64,000 nt of DNA from Blastococcus capsensis. GTDB lineage: Bacteria > Actinomycetota > Actinomycetes > Mycobacteriales > Geodermatophilaceae. The notes beneath the pieces were generated by a model, which was not told the origin of the DNA, searched no databases, and was given only the letters and a program-made list of their open reading frames with translations. How positions within the stretch are numbered: position 1 is the stretch's first letter; each line of letters starts with the position of its first letter. Shown piece by piece: positions 1 through 8,461 of this stretch. Where the stretch lies: assembly GCF_030165005.1 (NCBI RefSeq), contig NZ_JASNNW010000001.1:186001-250000 (forward strand), given 5' to 3'. The translations under genes were made by a program, and so were the position numbers.

Positions 1-867
1 GCCAACGCCGCCGACGTCATCGCGATCATCGACAACACCGGTGCCATTTCCTACATGAGCCCCGCGGCGGAGTCGCTGCTCGGCCGCCCCGGCAGCGAGT
101 ACATCGGGCGGGCGGCCATCGAGCTCGCCGATCCGCGCGACCAGGCCCGGCTCCGTGCCGCGGTCGCCGAGGCGGGCGCAGCGGGGACCGAGGCCACCGG
201 CTTCGTCGACACCGACATCCGCATCGAGCACAGCGCCGGCGGCAGCCGGTGGGTCGAGGCGCGGATCAGCGGCAAGGTGGACGCCGTCGGGCTCCACGGG
301 TGGGTGGTCAACCTGCGCGAGGTGACCGACCGGAAGCTCTTCGAGCAGGAGCTGCGTCGCCAGGCCACCACCGACCCGCTGACCGGGTTGCTCAACCGGG
401 CGGCGTTCAACGAGCGGCTGACCGAGGCCACCGCCGCCATCGACGCCGGCTCGCCGCCCGCGGTGCTCTTCGTCGACGTCGACGACTTCAAGTCGGTCAA
501 CGACACCCTCGGTCACGCCGCCGGCGACGAGCTGCTGCTCACCGTCGCCGCCCGGCTCTCCGCCGACGTGCGGGGCGGCGACGTCGTCGCGCGGCTCGGC
601 GGCGACGAGTTCGCCCTCCTGCTGTCCGACGCCGACGGCGGCCGCATCCGCGACGTCTCCGACCGGCTGCTCGCCGCCCTGCGCGAGCCGGTGGAGCTGG
701 CCGGCCGGCCGGTGACGGTGACCGCCAGCATCGGCGGTGCGCTCGCCGAGCCCGGCTGCACCGCCGAGCGGTTGCTGCACCGCGCCGACACCGCCATGTA
801 CGCCGCCAAGCGGGCGGGCAAGGACTCCCGCGCCCTGCTCGGCACCGCGGAGGCCGCGCTCCTCTGA
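1..867 (+). CDS. PAS-GGDEF diguanylate cyclase, 5' end outside window
   Basis: The reading frame is open from the first base, so the N-terminus and perhaps sensor domains lie upstream of the window. What remains begins inside a PAS fold (VIAIIDNTGAISYMSP) followed by a PAC-like stretch ending at VVNLREVTDRK. A complete GGDEF domain covers roughly the last 170 residues, with the signature RLGGDEF intact. An RGGD lies five residues before GGDEF, which is the usual product-inhibition (I-site) RxxD. The protein should therefore make cyclic di-GMP from two GTP and be feedback controlled; the PAS domain would supply the signal. No EAL domain follows. It is convergent with the marR gene. Family is certain; substrate signal is unknown. 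Confidence 0.9.
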   Translation, partial: ANAADVIAIIDNTGAISYMSPAAESLLGRPGSEYIGRAAIELADPRDQARLRAAVAEAGAAGTEATGFVDTDIRIEHSAGGSRWVEARISGKVDAVGLHGWVVNLREVTDRKLFEQELRRQATTDPLTGLLNRAAFNERLTEATAAIDAGSPPAVLFVDVDDFKSVNDTLGHAAGDELLLTVAARLSADVRGGDVVARLGGDEFALLLSDADGGRIRDVSDRLLAALREPVELAGRPVTVTASIGGALAEPGCTAERLLHRADTAMYAAKRAGKDSRALLGTAEAALL

Positions 868-889
868 ACCCGGCCGCGACGCAGGCCGG

Positions 890-1420
890 TCAGGGCTGCT
901 GCGGCACCCGGCCCAGCCCCACCAGCAGCCGCCGCAGCAGCGCGGCCAGCTGCTCCCGGTCGTCGAACGGCAGCGCATCCAGCAACCGCCGTTCGGTGTC
1001 CAGGTGATCGGGCAGGGCCGCGTCGAGGGCGGCCCGCCCCGCGTCGGTCAGCGTGACGACGACGGCTCGCCCGTCGGCCGCGCTGCGCTCGCGCGTGATC
1101 AGCCCGCGCTCCTCGAGCCGGTCCAGCCGCTGGGTGATCGCCCCCGAGGTGACCAGCGCCGTCCGCATCAGCGCCGTCGGGGTGAGCTGGTACGGACGCC
1201 CCGCCCGGCGCAGCGCCGCCAGCACGTCGAAGGACGGCGCGTCCAGACCGTGCCGGGCGAACGTGGTCCGCTGCGCGAGGTGGACCTCCCGCTGGAGCTG
1301 GGTGATCCGGCCGATGACCCCCATCGGCGAGCAGTCGAGGTCCGGACGCTCCCGAGCCCACTGCTCCAGGATCAGGTCGACGGCGTCCTCCACGTCGCTC
1401 ACCGTAGTGGCCACCGTCAC
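890..1420 (-). CDS. MarR-family transcriptional regulator
   Basis: A protein of 176 residues with a winged helix typical of MarR: the segments LTPTALMRTALVTSGAITQR and LDRLEERGLITRERSAADGR correspond to the recognition helix and wing, flanked by long helices for dimerisation. MarR proteins usually bind palindromes near their own gene and let go when a small ligand binds. The open frame continues upstream to about 2125, but that part has the skewed composition of non-coding sequence, so a GTG at 1420 is chosen; GTG codons at 1414 and 1402 are also possible. The gene upstream on the same strand is a decayed ATPase fragment, so the natural target is not visible. Confidence 0.85.
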   Translation of the reverse strand: MTVATTVSDVEDAVDLILEQWARERPDLDCSPMGVIGRITQLQREVHLAQRTTFARHGLDAPSFDVLAALRRAGRPYQLTPTALMRTALVTSGAITQRLDRLEERGLITRERSAADGRAVVVTLTDAGRAALDAALPDHLDTERRLLDALPFDDREQLAALLRRLLVGLGRVPQQP

Positions 1421-1436
1421 TCCGGCAGCTGGAGCG

Positions 1437-1700
1437 TCAGCGCAGCCGGGTGCTGAGGCGGACGGTGAGCCCGGGCCACCCCGGCAGGAGGCCGGCGTCG
1501 TCCCCCAGCTTGCGCGCCGGCCACAGCCCCATGCCGCCGCGGGAGAGGTCGGGGCCGTGGGCGGGCCGGAACCCGGCGAACGGGACGTCCAGCCCCCGAC
1601 CGCGGTCGGTGACGGTGCACACGAGCCGGTCACCGGAGACCCACAGGCAAGCCGACACCCTCGTCGCCGGAGCCGACCACGGCGGCGAGGTGCCGGCTGC
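1437..1700 (-). pseudogene. Remnant of an RsbW/histidine-kinase-type ATP-binding protein (C-terminal part)
   Basis: The last 80 or so codons before the stop at 1437 read like the end of a Bergerat-fold (HATPase_c) domain. CTVTDRGRGLDVPFAG matches the G1 box, SRGGMGLWPARKLGD the G2 box, and GLTVRLSTRLR the last strand. Upstream of about 1700 no single frame continues the domain: the N box (an ELVTNA-H type sequence) is missing and three frames each hold short plausible pieces. This looks like a gene that has lost its N-terminal half by frameshifts or deletion. It lies just upstream of marR on the same strand. Confidence 0.55.
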
Positions 1701-2185
1701 GGGCGACGGGGCGAGCGGCTGCACGGTGGCGCGCCGGCCGACGTCGTCCGCCCTCCGCCACCTGAGCCATCCAGCCCCTGCGCGCGTTCCTCCAGCGATC
1801 CTGCAGACCGGCGGGTCGGACGCCGGCTGGTCGAACATCGTGCGCCACCAGGTCCGCCACCGTGTCGGCAGGGCGCCGGGTGCGGTACCGCGCGGCGATG
1901 TTCCACGTGCACCACCGGCCCCGTCCGGACGCCGCTGCCGGCTCCCCGTCCGCGGCGCGAACCGGGGGCGGCGAAGCACCCGCCCCGCCGCCACCGGCCC
2001 CCCCAGGTCGCTCCAGCGCCGCGTCTCGCGCCAGGACCCCGCGACCAAGCGGCGAGCCCGACCGCTCGACGGCCGGCTCTGAGCATTTCATCGTCACCGG
2101 CGTGCCGGAACCACAGCGGAATCACCCGGAGGGTGGAGCCGGTCGGTTCCGGATCCGCGCGCCCCGTCCGTCCCAGGGGCGGCGT
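1701..2185. other. No intact gene; probable decayed sequence
   Basis: About 480 bases with no frame that shows a recognisable domain. All long open frames here are rich in Arg, Gly, Ala and Pro, as expected for off-frame reading of high-GC DNA. The stretch may be the decayed 5' part of the ATPase fragment that ends at 1437. No promoter or hairpin stands out. Confidence 0.5.
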
Positions 2186-3471
2186 TCACCTGCGGCGGGA
2201 CACCGTGACGGTGAATCTGGGATCCTGGCCGGCCACCCTCGTGGGTCCGACGATCCGGTTCAGCACCGGGCGGTAGCGCAACGCGGAGTTGTACACCGTC
2301 CAGAGCTCACCGCCCGGCCGCAGCACCCGCGCGGCCGCGGTGAACAGCCGATCGGCCGCCGTGGTCACCACGGCCGCACCGACGTGGAAGGGCGGGTTGC
2401 AGACGACGAGGTCCACGCTGCCGTCGGGGACCGATCCCGCGGCGTCGTCGCGCAGGGTCTCCACCCGCTCGGCGACCCCGTTGGCGGCGGCGGTCGCGGG
2501 GGGGGGCGCGCCCCCCCCCCCCCCCGGGGGGCCCCCCCCCCCCCCCCCCCCCCCGCGGGGGCGGGCCCCCCCCCGGGGGGGCCCCCCCGGGCCCCTGGTG
2601 GGGGGCGGGGGGGGCGGGGGGGGGGGCGCGGGGGGGGGGGGGGGGGGGGGGGGCGGGCCCCCCCCCCCCCCCCCCCCGACTGGTCGACCGCCAGCACCCG
2701 CAGCCCAGGGCGGTTCCGGGCCAGCAGCGTGGCGAGCACGCCGGTGCCGCACCCGAGGTCGAGCGCGGTGCGCGCGTCCTCGGTCATCTCCGGCAGGACG
2801 CGCACCAGCGCCCGGGTGCCGATGTCGATCTTCGTGCCGGCGAACGCGGCGCCCTGGGCACACACGGTGAGGTCGAGGTCCGGGTGCACCTGCCGGCGCG
2901 GGAACGACGGCGGCACCGGCTGCGGCGCCCGGGCGACGAGGATCCGCGATTTCTGCCGGGCCAGCGTCGCCGACACCTCGCCGAACGACGCGCGCAGCAC
3001 GTCGTTCATCGCGTGCGTCATGTGCTTGACCCGCCCGCCGACCAGCACGGTGACGTCCGGCGCGCCGGAGGCGGCCACCACCTCGGCGATCTCCCGCAGC
3101 GCCTCGAGGGCCTTCGGTGCCTTGACCAGCACCACCCGGGCGCCGTCGGCGAGCTCGGGGCCCAGCGGCAGCGAGCGGTAGCTGCCGGCCAGGCCCACGC
3201 GGTCGGCGTTGCGCGCCAGCGCCCGCTCCCCCACGAGCAGGTCCTGGCTCACCCGCACTCCCGGCAGGCCGTGGAGGGCGACCAGGCCCAGGGTGAGCGC
3301 CCCGTAGGAATCGTCGACCACGGCCACGTCCCCGGCGGCGCAGCCGGCGACGAGGCCGGCCGCGGTGTCCAGCAGCAGCCGGTCGGTCGCGTCGACGGCG
3401 ACCAGGTCGGGGGCGTCGACGTCCGGCTCCCGGCGCAGACCGGCGAAGAGCTCTTCGGCAGGAGTGGGCAC
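2186..3471 (-). pseudogene. RlmG/RsmC-like rRNA guanine methyltransferase, interrupted by a G/C homopolymer block
   Basis: Two halves of a class I SAM-dependent methyltransferase are read in different frames on either side of the low-complexity block at 2497-2678. The upstream half (from a GTG at 3471) has the N-terminal pseudo-methyltransferase domain and then motif I (ALDLGCGTGVLATLLA) and the acidic VLAVDQS. The downstream half resumes with TAAANGVAERVETL and has the catalytic motif VVCNPPFHVG and ends SRRR. The NPPF motif and two-domain layout fit RlmG/RsmC enzymes that methylate guanine N2 in rRNA. In relatives only about ten residues are expected between the two halves, so the block replaces or expands a short segment and breaks the frame. 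Most likely the gene is intact in the cell and the break is an assembly error. It follows the dehalogenase gene by 7 bases. Confidence 0.75.
2497..2678. repeat. Low-complexity block of G and C homopolymer runs
   Basis: About 180 bases made almost only of long runs of G or C, switching between them several times, with just a few other bases (a TGGTG near 2596). It sits inside a conserved methyltransferase gene exactly where the two halves change frame. No known coding or regulatory element looks like this. It is best read as a sequencing or assembly artefact at a high-GC site, or less likely as a real homopolymer expansion. Confidence 0.9.
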
Positions 3472-3478
3472 CGGCAGG

Positions 3479-4396
3479 TCAGGTGCGCGCCGTGGTGGCC
3501 ACCAGGTCGACGACGACCCGGGCGAGCTCGGGGCCGACGTCCTCCTGGAGGAAGTGCCCGCCGCCGGGCAGCGTCGTGTGCGCCATGCCCTGCGCGCCGG
3601 GCACCAGCTTCCGGAACACCCGGTCACCACCGCCGGTGATCGGGTCGCCGTCGGAGAAAGCGGTGAGGAACGGCTTCTCCCAGCTCGTGAGCACCTGCCA
3701 CGCCGCGCGGTTCGCCGCGGCGGCGGGGTCGTCCGGGGAGGTGGGCACCAGCGCCGGGAACACCCGGGCGCCGGCCTTGTACGAGTCGTCGGGGAAGGGC
3801 GCGTCGTAGGCGGCGACGGCCTCGGGGGAGAGGCCCCCCACGGTTCCGTTGCCGACGATCCGGCCGATCTGGAACTCGGGACTCTCCTGCGAGAACCGCT
3901 GCCAGGCGAGGAACGCCTCGCTCATCGGCTGGTCACCGGTGGGCAGGCCGGTGTTGGCGACGACGACCCGGGCGAAGCTGTCGGGGTTCTCGGCGACCAG
4001 CCGCAGGCCGATCAGCCCACCCCAGTCCTGCCCGACGAACGTGACGTCGCGCAGGACCAGCTCGTCGAGCAGCACCTGCCGCATCCACGCCACGTGCCGG
4101 GCGTAGGTGTAGGCGGCCCGGTCGGCCGGCTTGTCGGACCGGCCGAACCCGACGAGGTCCGGCACGACCACGCGCAGGCCCGCCTCGACCAGCACCGGGA
4201 TCATCTTCCGGTAAAGGAACGACCAGGACGGCTCCCCGTGCAGCAGCAGCACGGTCTCGCCGTCGGCCGGCCCCTCGTCCAGGTAGGCCACCCGCAGCCG
4301 CCCGACCTCGGCGTCGTCGATCTCGACGTAGCGCGGCTGGTACGGGAAGTCGAGCAGGTCGGCGAAGCGGTCGTCGGGCGTCCGGAGGATGTCCAT
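3479..4396 (-). CDS. Haloalkane dehalogenase (alpha/beta hydrolase)
   Basis: A 305-residue alpha/beta hydrolase of the haloalkane dehalogenase family, which replaces a carbon-bound halogen with hydroxyl through an aspartyl ester. HGEPSWSFLYR near residue 53 gives the oxyanion region, VGQDWGG places the nucleophile at Asp124 with the halide-binding Trp125 beside it, an acid is likely in FSDGDPIT, and the catalytic His is in LPGGGHFLQED near the C-terminus. Asp in place of the esterase Ser, followed by Trp, is the family hallmark. The ATG at 4396 is chosen because homology begins there; an upstream ATG would run through the palindromes at 4421-4480. The methyltransferase gene follows after 7 bases. 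The true substrate is unknown and epoxide hydrolase activity cannot be fully excluded. Confidence 0.88.
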   Translation of the reverse strand: MDILRTPDDRFADLLDFPYQPRYVEIDDAEVGRLRVAYLDEGPADGETVLLLHGEPSWSFLYRKMIPVLVEAGLRVVVPDLVGFGRSDKPADRAAYTYARHVAWMRQVLLDELVLRDVTFVGQDWGGLIGLRLVAENPDSFARVVVANTGLPTGDQPMSEAFLAWQRFSQESPEFQIGRIVGNGTVGGLSPEAVAAYDAPFPDDSYKAGARVFPALVPTSPDDPAAAANRAAWQVLTSWEKPFLTAFSDGDPITGGGDRVFRKLVPGAQGMAHTTLPGGGHFLQEDVGPELARVVVDLVATTART

Positions 4397-4420
4397 GAAG
4401 CCGGCCCTCCCAGGCCTCGG

Positions 4421-4480
4421 GCATAGGAACCTATGCATACGGTTGCGGGCCCAGAACCGTATGCAAAGCCTCCTATGCCC
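4421..4480. promoter_or_regulatory. Nested inverted repeats upstream of the dehalogenase gene
   Basis: The gap between msrA and the dehalogenase holds several overlapping palindromes. GCATAGG at 4421-4427 pairs with CCTATGC at 4430-4436 around two bases. GCATACGGTT at 4435-4444 pairs perfectly with AACCGTATGC at 4455-4464 around ten bases. CCTATGC recurs at 4473-4479. The sequence is much more AT-rich than its surroundings. It could be an operator for a regulator of the dehalogenase gene, or a terminator for msrA, but no T tract follows either arm. Confidence 0.5.
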
Positions 4481-4492
4481 GGGGGTGGCGGG

Positions 4493-5146
4493 TCACACGT
4501 TCGGCAGGCCCACCGGGCAGGAGACGCCGGTCGAGTGCACCGGGCAGTAGCCGTTCGGCACCTTGTAGAGGTACTGCTGGTGGTAGTCCTCGGCGTAGAA
4601 GAACTCGCCCAGCGGCGCGATCTCGGTGGTGATCTCGCCGTAGCCGGCCGCCTTCAGCCGCTCCTGGTAGGCGTTGCGGGTGGCCAGGGCGGCGGCCTCC
4701 TGCTCCGGCGAGGCGTAGTAGATGGCCGACCGGTACTGGGTGCCGATGTCGTTGCCCTGCCGCATGCCCTGCGTCGGGTCGTGGTCCTCCCAGAACGCCT
4801 TGAGCAGCTGCTCGTAGGACGTCACCGCGGGGTCGAAGACGACGAGGACGACCTCGGTGTGCCCGGTGCGCGCCGAGCAGACCTCGTCGTACGTGGGGTT
4901 GGGCGTGTGGCCGCCCGCGTAGCCGGCCGCCGTCGAGTAGACGCCCGGGAGCTCCCAGAAGACCTTCTCCACGCCCCAGAAGCAGCCCGCGCCGAACACG
5001 GCGGTCTGCATGCCGTCGGGGAACGGCGGCTGGATGCGGTTGCCGTTGATCGCGTGCACCTGGGGCACGTGCGGCAACGGGCCGGGACGGCCGGGCAGCG
5101 CGTCCTCGGCCGAGACAGGCTGCGTCTTGGACCGGGAGAAGAACAT
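4493..5146 (-). CDS. msrA: Peptide-methionine (S)-S-oxide reductase MsrA
   Basis: A 217-residue cytoplasmic repair enzyme that reduces the S form of methionine sulfoxide in proteins, using thioredoxin. The catalytic Cys55 is in [12 protein letters not shown], and the MsrA core ([47 protein letters not shown]) is complete. Two further cysteines near the C-terminus ([15 protein letters not shown]) are placed as in other actinobacterial MsrA to resolve the disulfide. The ATG at 5146 gives the usual N-terminus ([10 protein letters not shown]); the frame stays open upstream but without homology. It is divergent from the reductase gene at 5304, with a long hairpin between them. Confidence 0.95.
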   Translation of the reverse strand: MFFSRSKTQPVSAEDALPGRPGPLPHVPQVHAINGNRIQPPFPDGMQTAVFGAGCFWGVEKVFWELPGVYSTAAGYAGGHTPNPTYDEVCSARTGHTEVVLVVFDPAVTSYEQLLKAFWEDHDPTQGMRQGNDIGTQYRSAIYYASPEQEAAALATRNAYQERLKAAGYGEITTEIAPLGEFFYAEDYHQQYLYKVPNGYCPVHSTGVSCPVGLPNV

Positions 5147-5225
5147 GCTCCGAGCGTAGGTCGGGTCCGCAACCGGGTCGCGTCCCGCCGATCCCCACCG
5201 CCTGCGTCGTCCTCCCGGCCGCGAG

Positions 5226-5274
5226 TGCGACGTACTCGTGGCCATCACGCGCTGATCACCACGAGTCCGTCGCA
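5226..5274. repeat. Long hairpin in the msrA / reductase divergent region
   Basis: TGCGACGTACTCGTGG at 5226-5241 pairs with CCACGAGTCCGTCGCA at 5259-5274, 15 of 16 positions, around a 17-base loop that contains TGATCA. It lies between two divergently transcribed genes, so it is not a terminator for either. It may be an operator or a dispersed intergenic repeat. Confidence 0.6.
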
Positions 5275-5303
5275 TTCGGCGCGCGTACGCGTCGCCCGGC
5301 AGA

Positions 5304-6335
5304 ATGCGCGGCGTGCCCGTAGCGACGCGCGAATGGCAGCTGGCGGCCCGTCCGCACGGCGAGCCGACCCCCGACGACTTCCGCCTCGTGGAACTGGAGC
5401 GACCCGACCCGGCCGAGGGTCAGGTCGTCGTCCGGATGCTGGTGATGAGCGTCGACCCGTACATGCGCGGCCGGATGAACGCCGCGAAGTCCTACGCGGC
5501 CCCGTGGGAGATCGGCGAGACGATGAAGGGCGGTGCGGTCGGCCGGGTGGTCGAGTCGCGCTCGCCCGACGTCCCCGAGGGCTCGCTCGTGCTCGCCGAC
5601 GCCGCCTGGCGGGACGTCGCCGTGCTCGATGCCGCGCACGTCCGGGTGCTGCCCGAGCTGCCCGGCATCCCGCCCAGCTACCACCTGGGCGTGCTCGGGA
5701 TGCCCGGGCTGACCGCCTGGGTGGGTCTGTTCCGGATGGCCGGGTTCCGCGAGGGCGACACGGTCTTCGTCTCCGGCGCGGCGGGGGCGGTGGGCAGCCT
5801 GGTCGGGCAGTTCGCGAAGCTGTTCGGCGCCTCGGCGGTCATCGGTAGCGCCGGGACACCGGAGAAGGTTCGCTGGCTGACCGGCGAGCTCGGCTTCACG
5901 GCCGCCTTCGACTACCACGACGGCCCGGTCGCCGAGCTGCTGCGCGCCGCCGCCCCCGACGGCATCGACGTCTTCTTCGACAACGTCGGCGGCGAACACC
6001 TCGAGGCGGCCATCGGCGCCTTCAACGAGCACGGCCGGGGCGCGCTGTGCGGCGCCATCTCCGGCTACAACGCCGTCGAGCCGCCTCCCGGCCCGCGCAA
6101 CATGTTCCTGATGGTGGGCAGGAAGCTGAGCCTGCGCGGGTTCATCGTCGGCGACCACGCGGACATGCGCGACGAGTTCGCCGAGAAGGTCGGCGGGCTG
6201 CTGACCTCCGGGCAGCTCGTGGTCCGGGAGACCGTGCGGGACGGGCTCGAGAACGCCGTCGACACGTTCCTGGACCTGCTGCGCGGCGGGAACACCGGGA
6301 AGATGATCGTCCGCCTCGCACCGGACGGGGGCTGA
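5304..6335 (+). CDS. NADP-dependent oxidoreductase, zinc-free MDR family (CurA/leukotriene-B4-dehydrogenase-like)
   Basis: A 343-residue medium-chain reductase that would reduce the carbon-carbon double bond of enones with NADPH. The N-terminal catalytic domain has the family sequence [11 protein letters not shown], and the Rossmann fold shows [20 protein letters not shown], the AxxGxxG nucleotide-binding loop. The later segment [16 protein letters not shown] is also typical. Cysteines that hold zinc in alcohol dehydrogenases are absent, which fits the prostaglandin-reductase/CurA branch. A GTG three codons downstream is another possible start. It is convergent with the FUSC gene, 9 bases apart. 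Confidence 0.9.
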   Translation: MRGVPVATREWQLAARPHGEPTPDDFRLVELERPDPAEGQVVVRMLVMSVDPYMRGRMNAAKSYAAPWEIGETMKGGAVGRVVESRSPDVPEGSLVLADAAWRDVAVLDAAHVRVLPELPGIPPSYHLGVLGMPGLTAWVGLFRMAGFREGDTVFVSGAAGAVGSLVGQFAKLFGASAVIGSAGTPEKVRWLTGELGFTAAFDYHDGPVAELLRAAAPDGIDVFFDNVGGEHLEAAIGAFNEHGRGALCGAISGYNAVEPPPGPRNMFLMVGRKLSLRGFIVGDHADMRDEFAEKVGGLLTSGQLVVRETVRDGLENAVDTFLDLLRGGNTGKMIVRLAPDGG

Positions 6336-6344
6336 CCCCCCCGG

Positions 6345-7442
6345 TCAGTGGTGCAGCGGAGCCCGCTGCAGGTGGGCCACCAGCCGGCCGAGCTCGGTGA
6401 CGACCGCGCCCTCGGCCAGCAGAGCCGGCACCTCCGGCGCCTCGGACTCGGCCAGCAGCCGGCGCAGCTCCTCGACCTCGCGGGCAGCCGCCGCGACCGG
6501 CCGGCCCTCGGCGGCCGTGTCGGCCGAGCCCTCCGGGCTGCCGTAGGACGTGAGCGCCTCGGCCACCGACCGCAGCGCCCGGGCCAGCGCCGGCCGGAAC
6601 AGCTCGTTGAGATGCAGGGCGGGATCGTCGGGATCGGCCGCCTCCGACAGGGACGTGGCAAGGTCCCGCACGGCCAGCGTGACGTTCTCCAGGCTCTCGA
6701 ACGACTGCCGCTGCCCCGGGGGGACGTGCCGGAAACGGCGACCCCGCGGGTTGAAGCGGGTGCTCTCGCCGCCGGTCTGGACCGCCTCCCGCGCGTCCCG
6801 CAGCGGATCGTCGAGCTCACGGGCGCGGGCGATCCAGCGCTGCTCCTCCGGTGGCCACTCCCCGCCCACCTGGGCGGACATGTCGTCTACCAGATCTCCC
6901 AGGCGGTGCCGGAGGGTGACCAGCGCCCGCTCGGCCACCCCCACCTGTAGCGGCGGGATCACCGCGATGTTGACCGCCGCGGCGACCAGCCCGCCGATGA
7001 GGCCCTCGCCGAGCAGCTGCCCGACGTACAGAGTGGGCTCCTCGGCCAGCAGGAGGACGAGCAGCGCGGCGACGGACACCTGCACGCCCTCGTCGCCCAG
7101 CCGGTGCCACGTGGAGCTCAGCACCGCCACCGCCAGGACGGCGCCCAGGGACCACCAGTGCAGCCCGACGGTCGCGGTGACGACGTAGCCGATCGCCAGC
7201 CCGATGCCGACGCCGGCGAGCCGCTGCACCGTGTCGCGCAGCGTCCCCGCCACCGTGGGTTGCACGCTCAGGACCGCGACCAGCGGGGCGTAGAAGTCCG
7301 AGCCCGCGGGCAGCAGCCAGCCGGCGACGATCCAGGCCAGGACGGCGGCCGTCGCGGCCTTGGCGGCCGAGACCCCGTGCCCGGTCACGGTGGCGCGGAG
7401 GCCGGAGAACGCGCCGGTCAGCGTCGTCCGCACACTCCGCAC
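6345..7442 (-). CDS. FUSC-like / aromatic acid exporter-type inner membrane protein
   Basis: About 365 residues. The first half has five or six hydrophobic segments (for example AATAAVLAWIVAGWLLPAGS, LAGVGIGLAIGYVVTATVG, VQVSVAALLVLLLA, LIGGLVAAAVNIAVIPPL) in the pattern of the FUSC/ArAE N-terminal domain. The second half is hydrophilic and helical, predicted cytoplasmic, with many Glu/Arg. Proteins of this type are usually annotated as efflux components for aromatic acids, but no substrate has been shown for the actinobacterial branch. Two GTG starts at 7442 and 7433 lie near the expected beginning; the frame is open to 7511. It is divergent from the small ORF at 7566. Confidence 0.75.
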   Translation of the reverse strand: MRSVRTTLTGAFSGLRATVTGHGVSAAKAATAAVLAWIVAGWLLPAGSDFYAPLVAVLSVQPTVAGTLRDTVQRLAGVGIGLAIGYVVTATVGLHWWSLGAVLAVAVLSSTWHRLGDEGVQVSVAALLVLLLAEEPTLYVGQLLGEGLIGGLVAAAVNIAVIPPLQVGVAERALVTLRHRLGDLVDDMSAQVGGEWPPEEQRWIARARELDDPLRDAREAVQTGGESTRFNPRGRRFRHVPPGQRQSFESLENVTLAVRDLATSLSEAADPDDPALHLNELFRPALARALRSVAEALTSYGSPEGSADTAAEGRPVAAAAREVEELRRLLAESEAPEVPALLAEGAVVTELGRLVAHLQRAPLHH

Positions 7443-7565
7443 GATTCCTGCCCGATCCCGTACCGCCCACCGGCACACCGCGGGCCGGCCGCCCTGTGGG
7501 CGCGCGCACACCGTACCGGCCCGGGCGCGGGGTTCCCGGGGACGCGGACGGGGCAGTGCCCGGAC

Positions 7566-7775
7566 ATGTGGCTCTTCCTCACCCGCCGGCTGCGCATGTG
7601 GCTGGTCCTGTCCGTCGTCGTCCCCCTGGCCACCGGCGTGCTCCGCCGGCTCGGGCGGGCCCTGGAACGGCGCCGCGGTCCGGCGGCGGTCAGCAACGCG
7701 CTGCTCGCGGCCGGCGACCTCGGCGACCGCGCCCGGGCCACGCTGCGCGGTGGACGGCGGGGACGCCGAGGGTGA
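7566..7775 (+). CDS. Small membrane-anchored protein of unknown function
   Basis: A 69-residue ORF starting at an ATG, with one hydrophobic helix (MWLVLSVVVPLATGVL) followed by a strongly basic tail ending RGGRRGRRG. It overlaps the start of the next gene (GTGA at 7772), which suggests coupled translation with the alpha/beta hydrolase. I do not recognise a family. The N-in short anchor plus positive tail may bind membrane or nucleic acid, but this is a guess. Confidence 0.6.
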   Translation: MWLFLTRRLRMWLVLSVVVPLATGVLRRLGRALERRRGPAAVSNALLAAGDLGDRARATLRGGRRGRRG

Positions 7776-8458
7776 CCGAGCCGACCCTGGAGAGGCGGCC
7801 GGCTGCCGGAGCGCCGCGGGCGATCGCGCTGTTCTGCCACGGCGGGACCGTGGCCAGCGTGGAACCGCCGAAGGAGCGGGCGCTGTCCCTGGTGCGGATG
7901 CGGGCCATCGAGCAGTTCGCGTCCGCGGCCGCCGCGGACCGCGGGCTGACCACCTGCCTGCTGCGCTACCGCGTGGCCGGCTGGAACGGCGCGGCCGCGG
8001 ACGCCTACGCCGACGTGCGCTGGGCCCTGGACCGGCTCCGCGCCGAGCACGGCGACCTGCCGGTGGTCCTGGTCGGCCACTCCATGGGCGGCCGGGCCGT
8101 GCTGCGCGCGGGCGGGCAGGACGGCGTGGCCGCGGTGTGCGCGCTGGCGCCCTGGACGCCGCCGGGCGAGCCGGTGGACCACCTGCGCGGCCGCACCGTC
8201 GCGATCCTGCACGGCCGGGGCGACCGGTGGGTGCCGGCCCAGCTGTCGGCGGACTATGCCGTCCGGGCGCAGCAGGCCGGCGCGCGGGTGGCCCGCTTCA
8301 CCGTCGCGGGCGGGCACAGCATGCTGCGCCGCGCGTACCGGTGGCACACCTTCGTGCGGGACGTCGTCCTCGCCGGTGCCGGTCTGGCACCGATGCGGCC
8401 GGACATCGCCGAGGCCCTGGACCGCCCGGCTCCCGAGGGCCTCGCCGTCCCGCTCTGA
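7772..8458 (+). CDS. Alpha/beta hydrolase (dienelactone-hydrolase-like)
   Basis: A 228-residue serine hydrolase. The nucleophile elbow is VLVGHSMGGRA, an acid follows in LHGRGDRWVP, and the catalytic His is in VAGGHSML, in the order expected for the fold. The oxyanion strand is ALFCHGGTVAS. The GTG start overlaps the stop of the small membrane protein gene, so the two are translated together. It is convergent with the GNAT gene three bases away. Substrate unknown. Confidence 0.85.
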   Translation: MTEPTLERRPAAGAPRAIALFCHGGTVASVEPPKERALSLVRMRAIEQFASAAAADRGLTTCLLRYRVAGWNGAAADAYADVRWALDRLRAEHGDLPVVLVGHSMGGRAVLRAGGQDGVAAVCALAPWTPPGEPVDHLRGRTVAILHGRGDRWVPAQLSADYAVRAQQAGARVARFTVAGGHSMLRRAYRWHTFVRDVVLAGAGLAPMRPDIAEALDRPAPEGLAVPL

Positions 8459-8461
8459 GGA

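Noticed and set aside
1421-2125. N-terminal extension of the MarR frame to 411 codons
   Set aside because: Only the last 177 codons match MarR; the rest is low-information Arg/Gly/Ser sequence.
2400-2870. Several overlapping open frames through the G/C block
   Set aside because: They are runs of Gly, Pro and Ala from homopolymers and only share ends with the methyltransferase halves.
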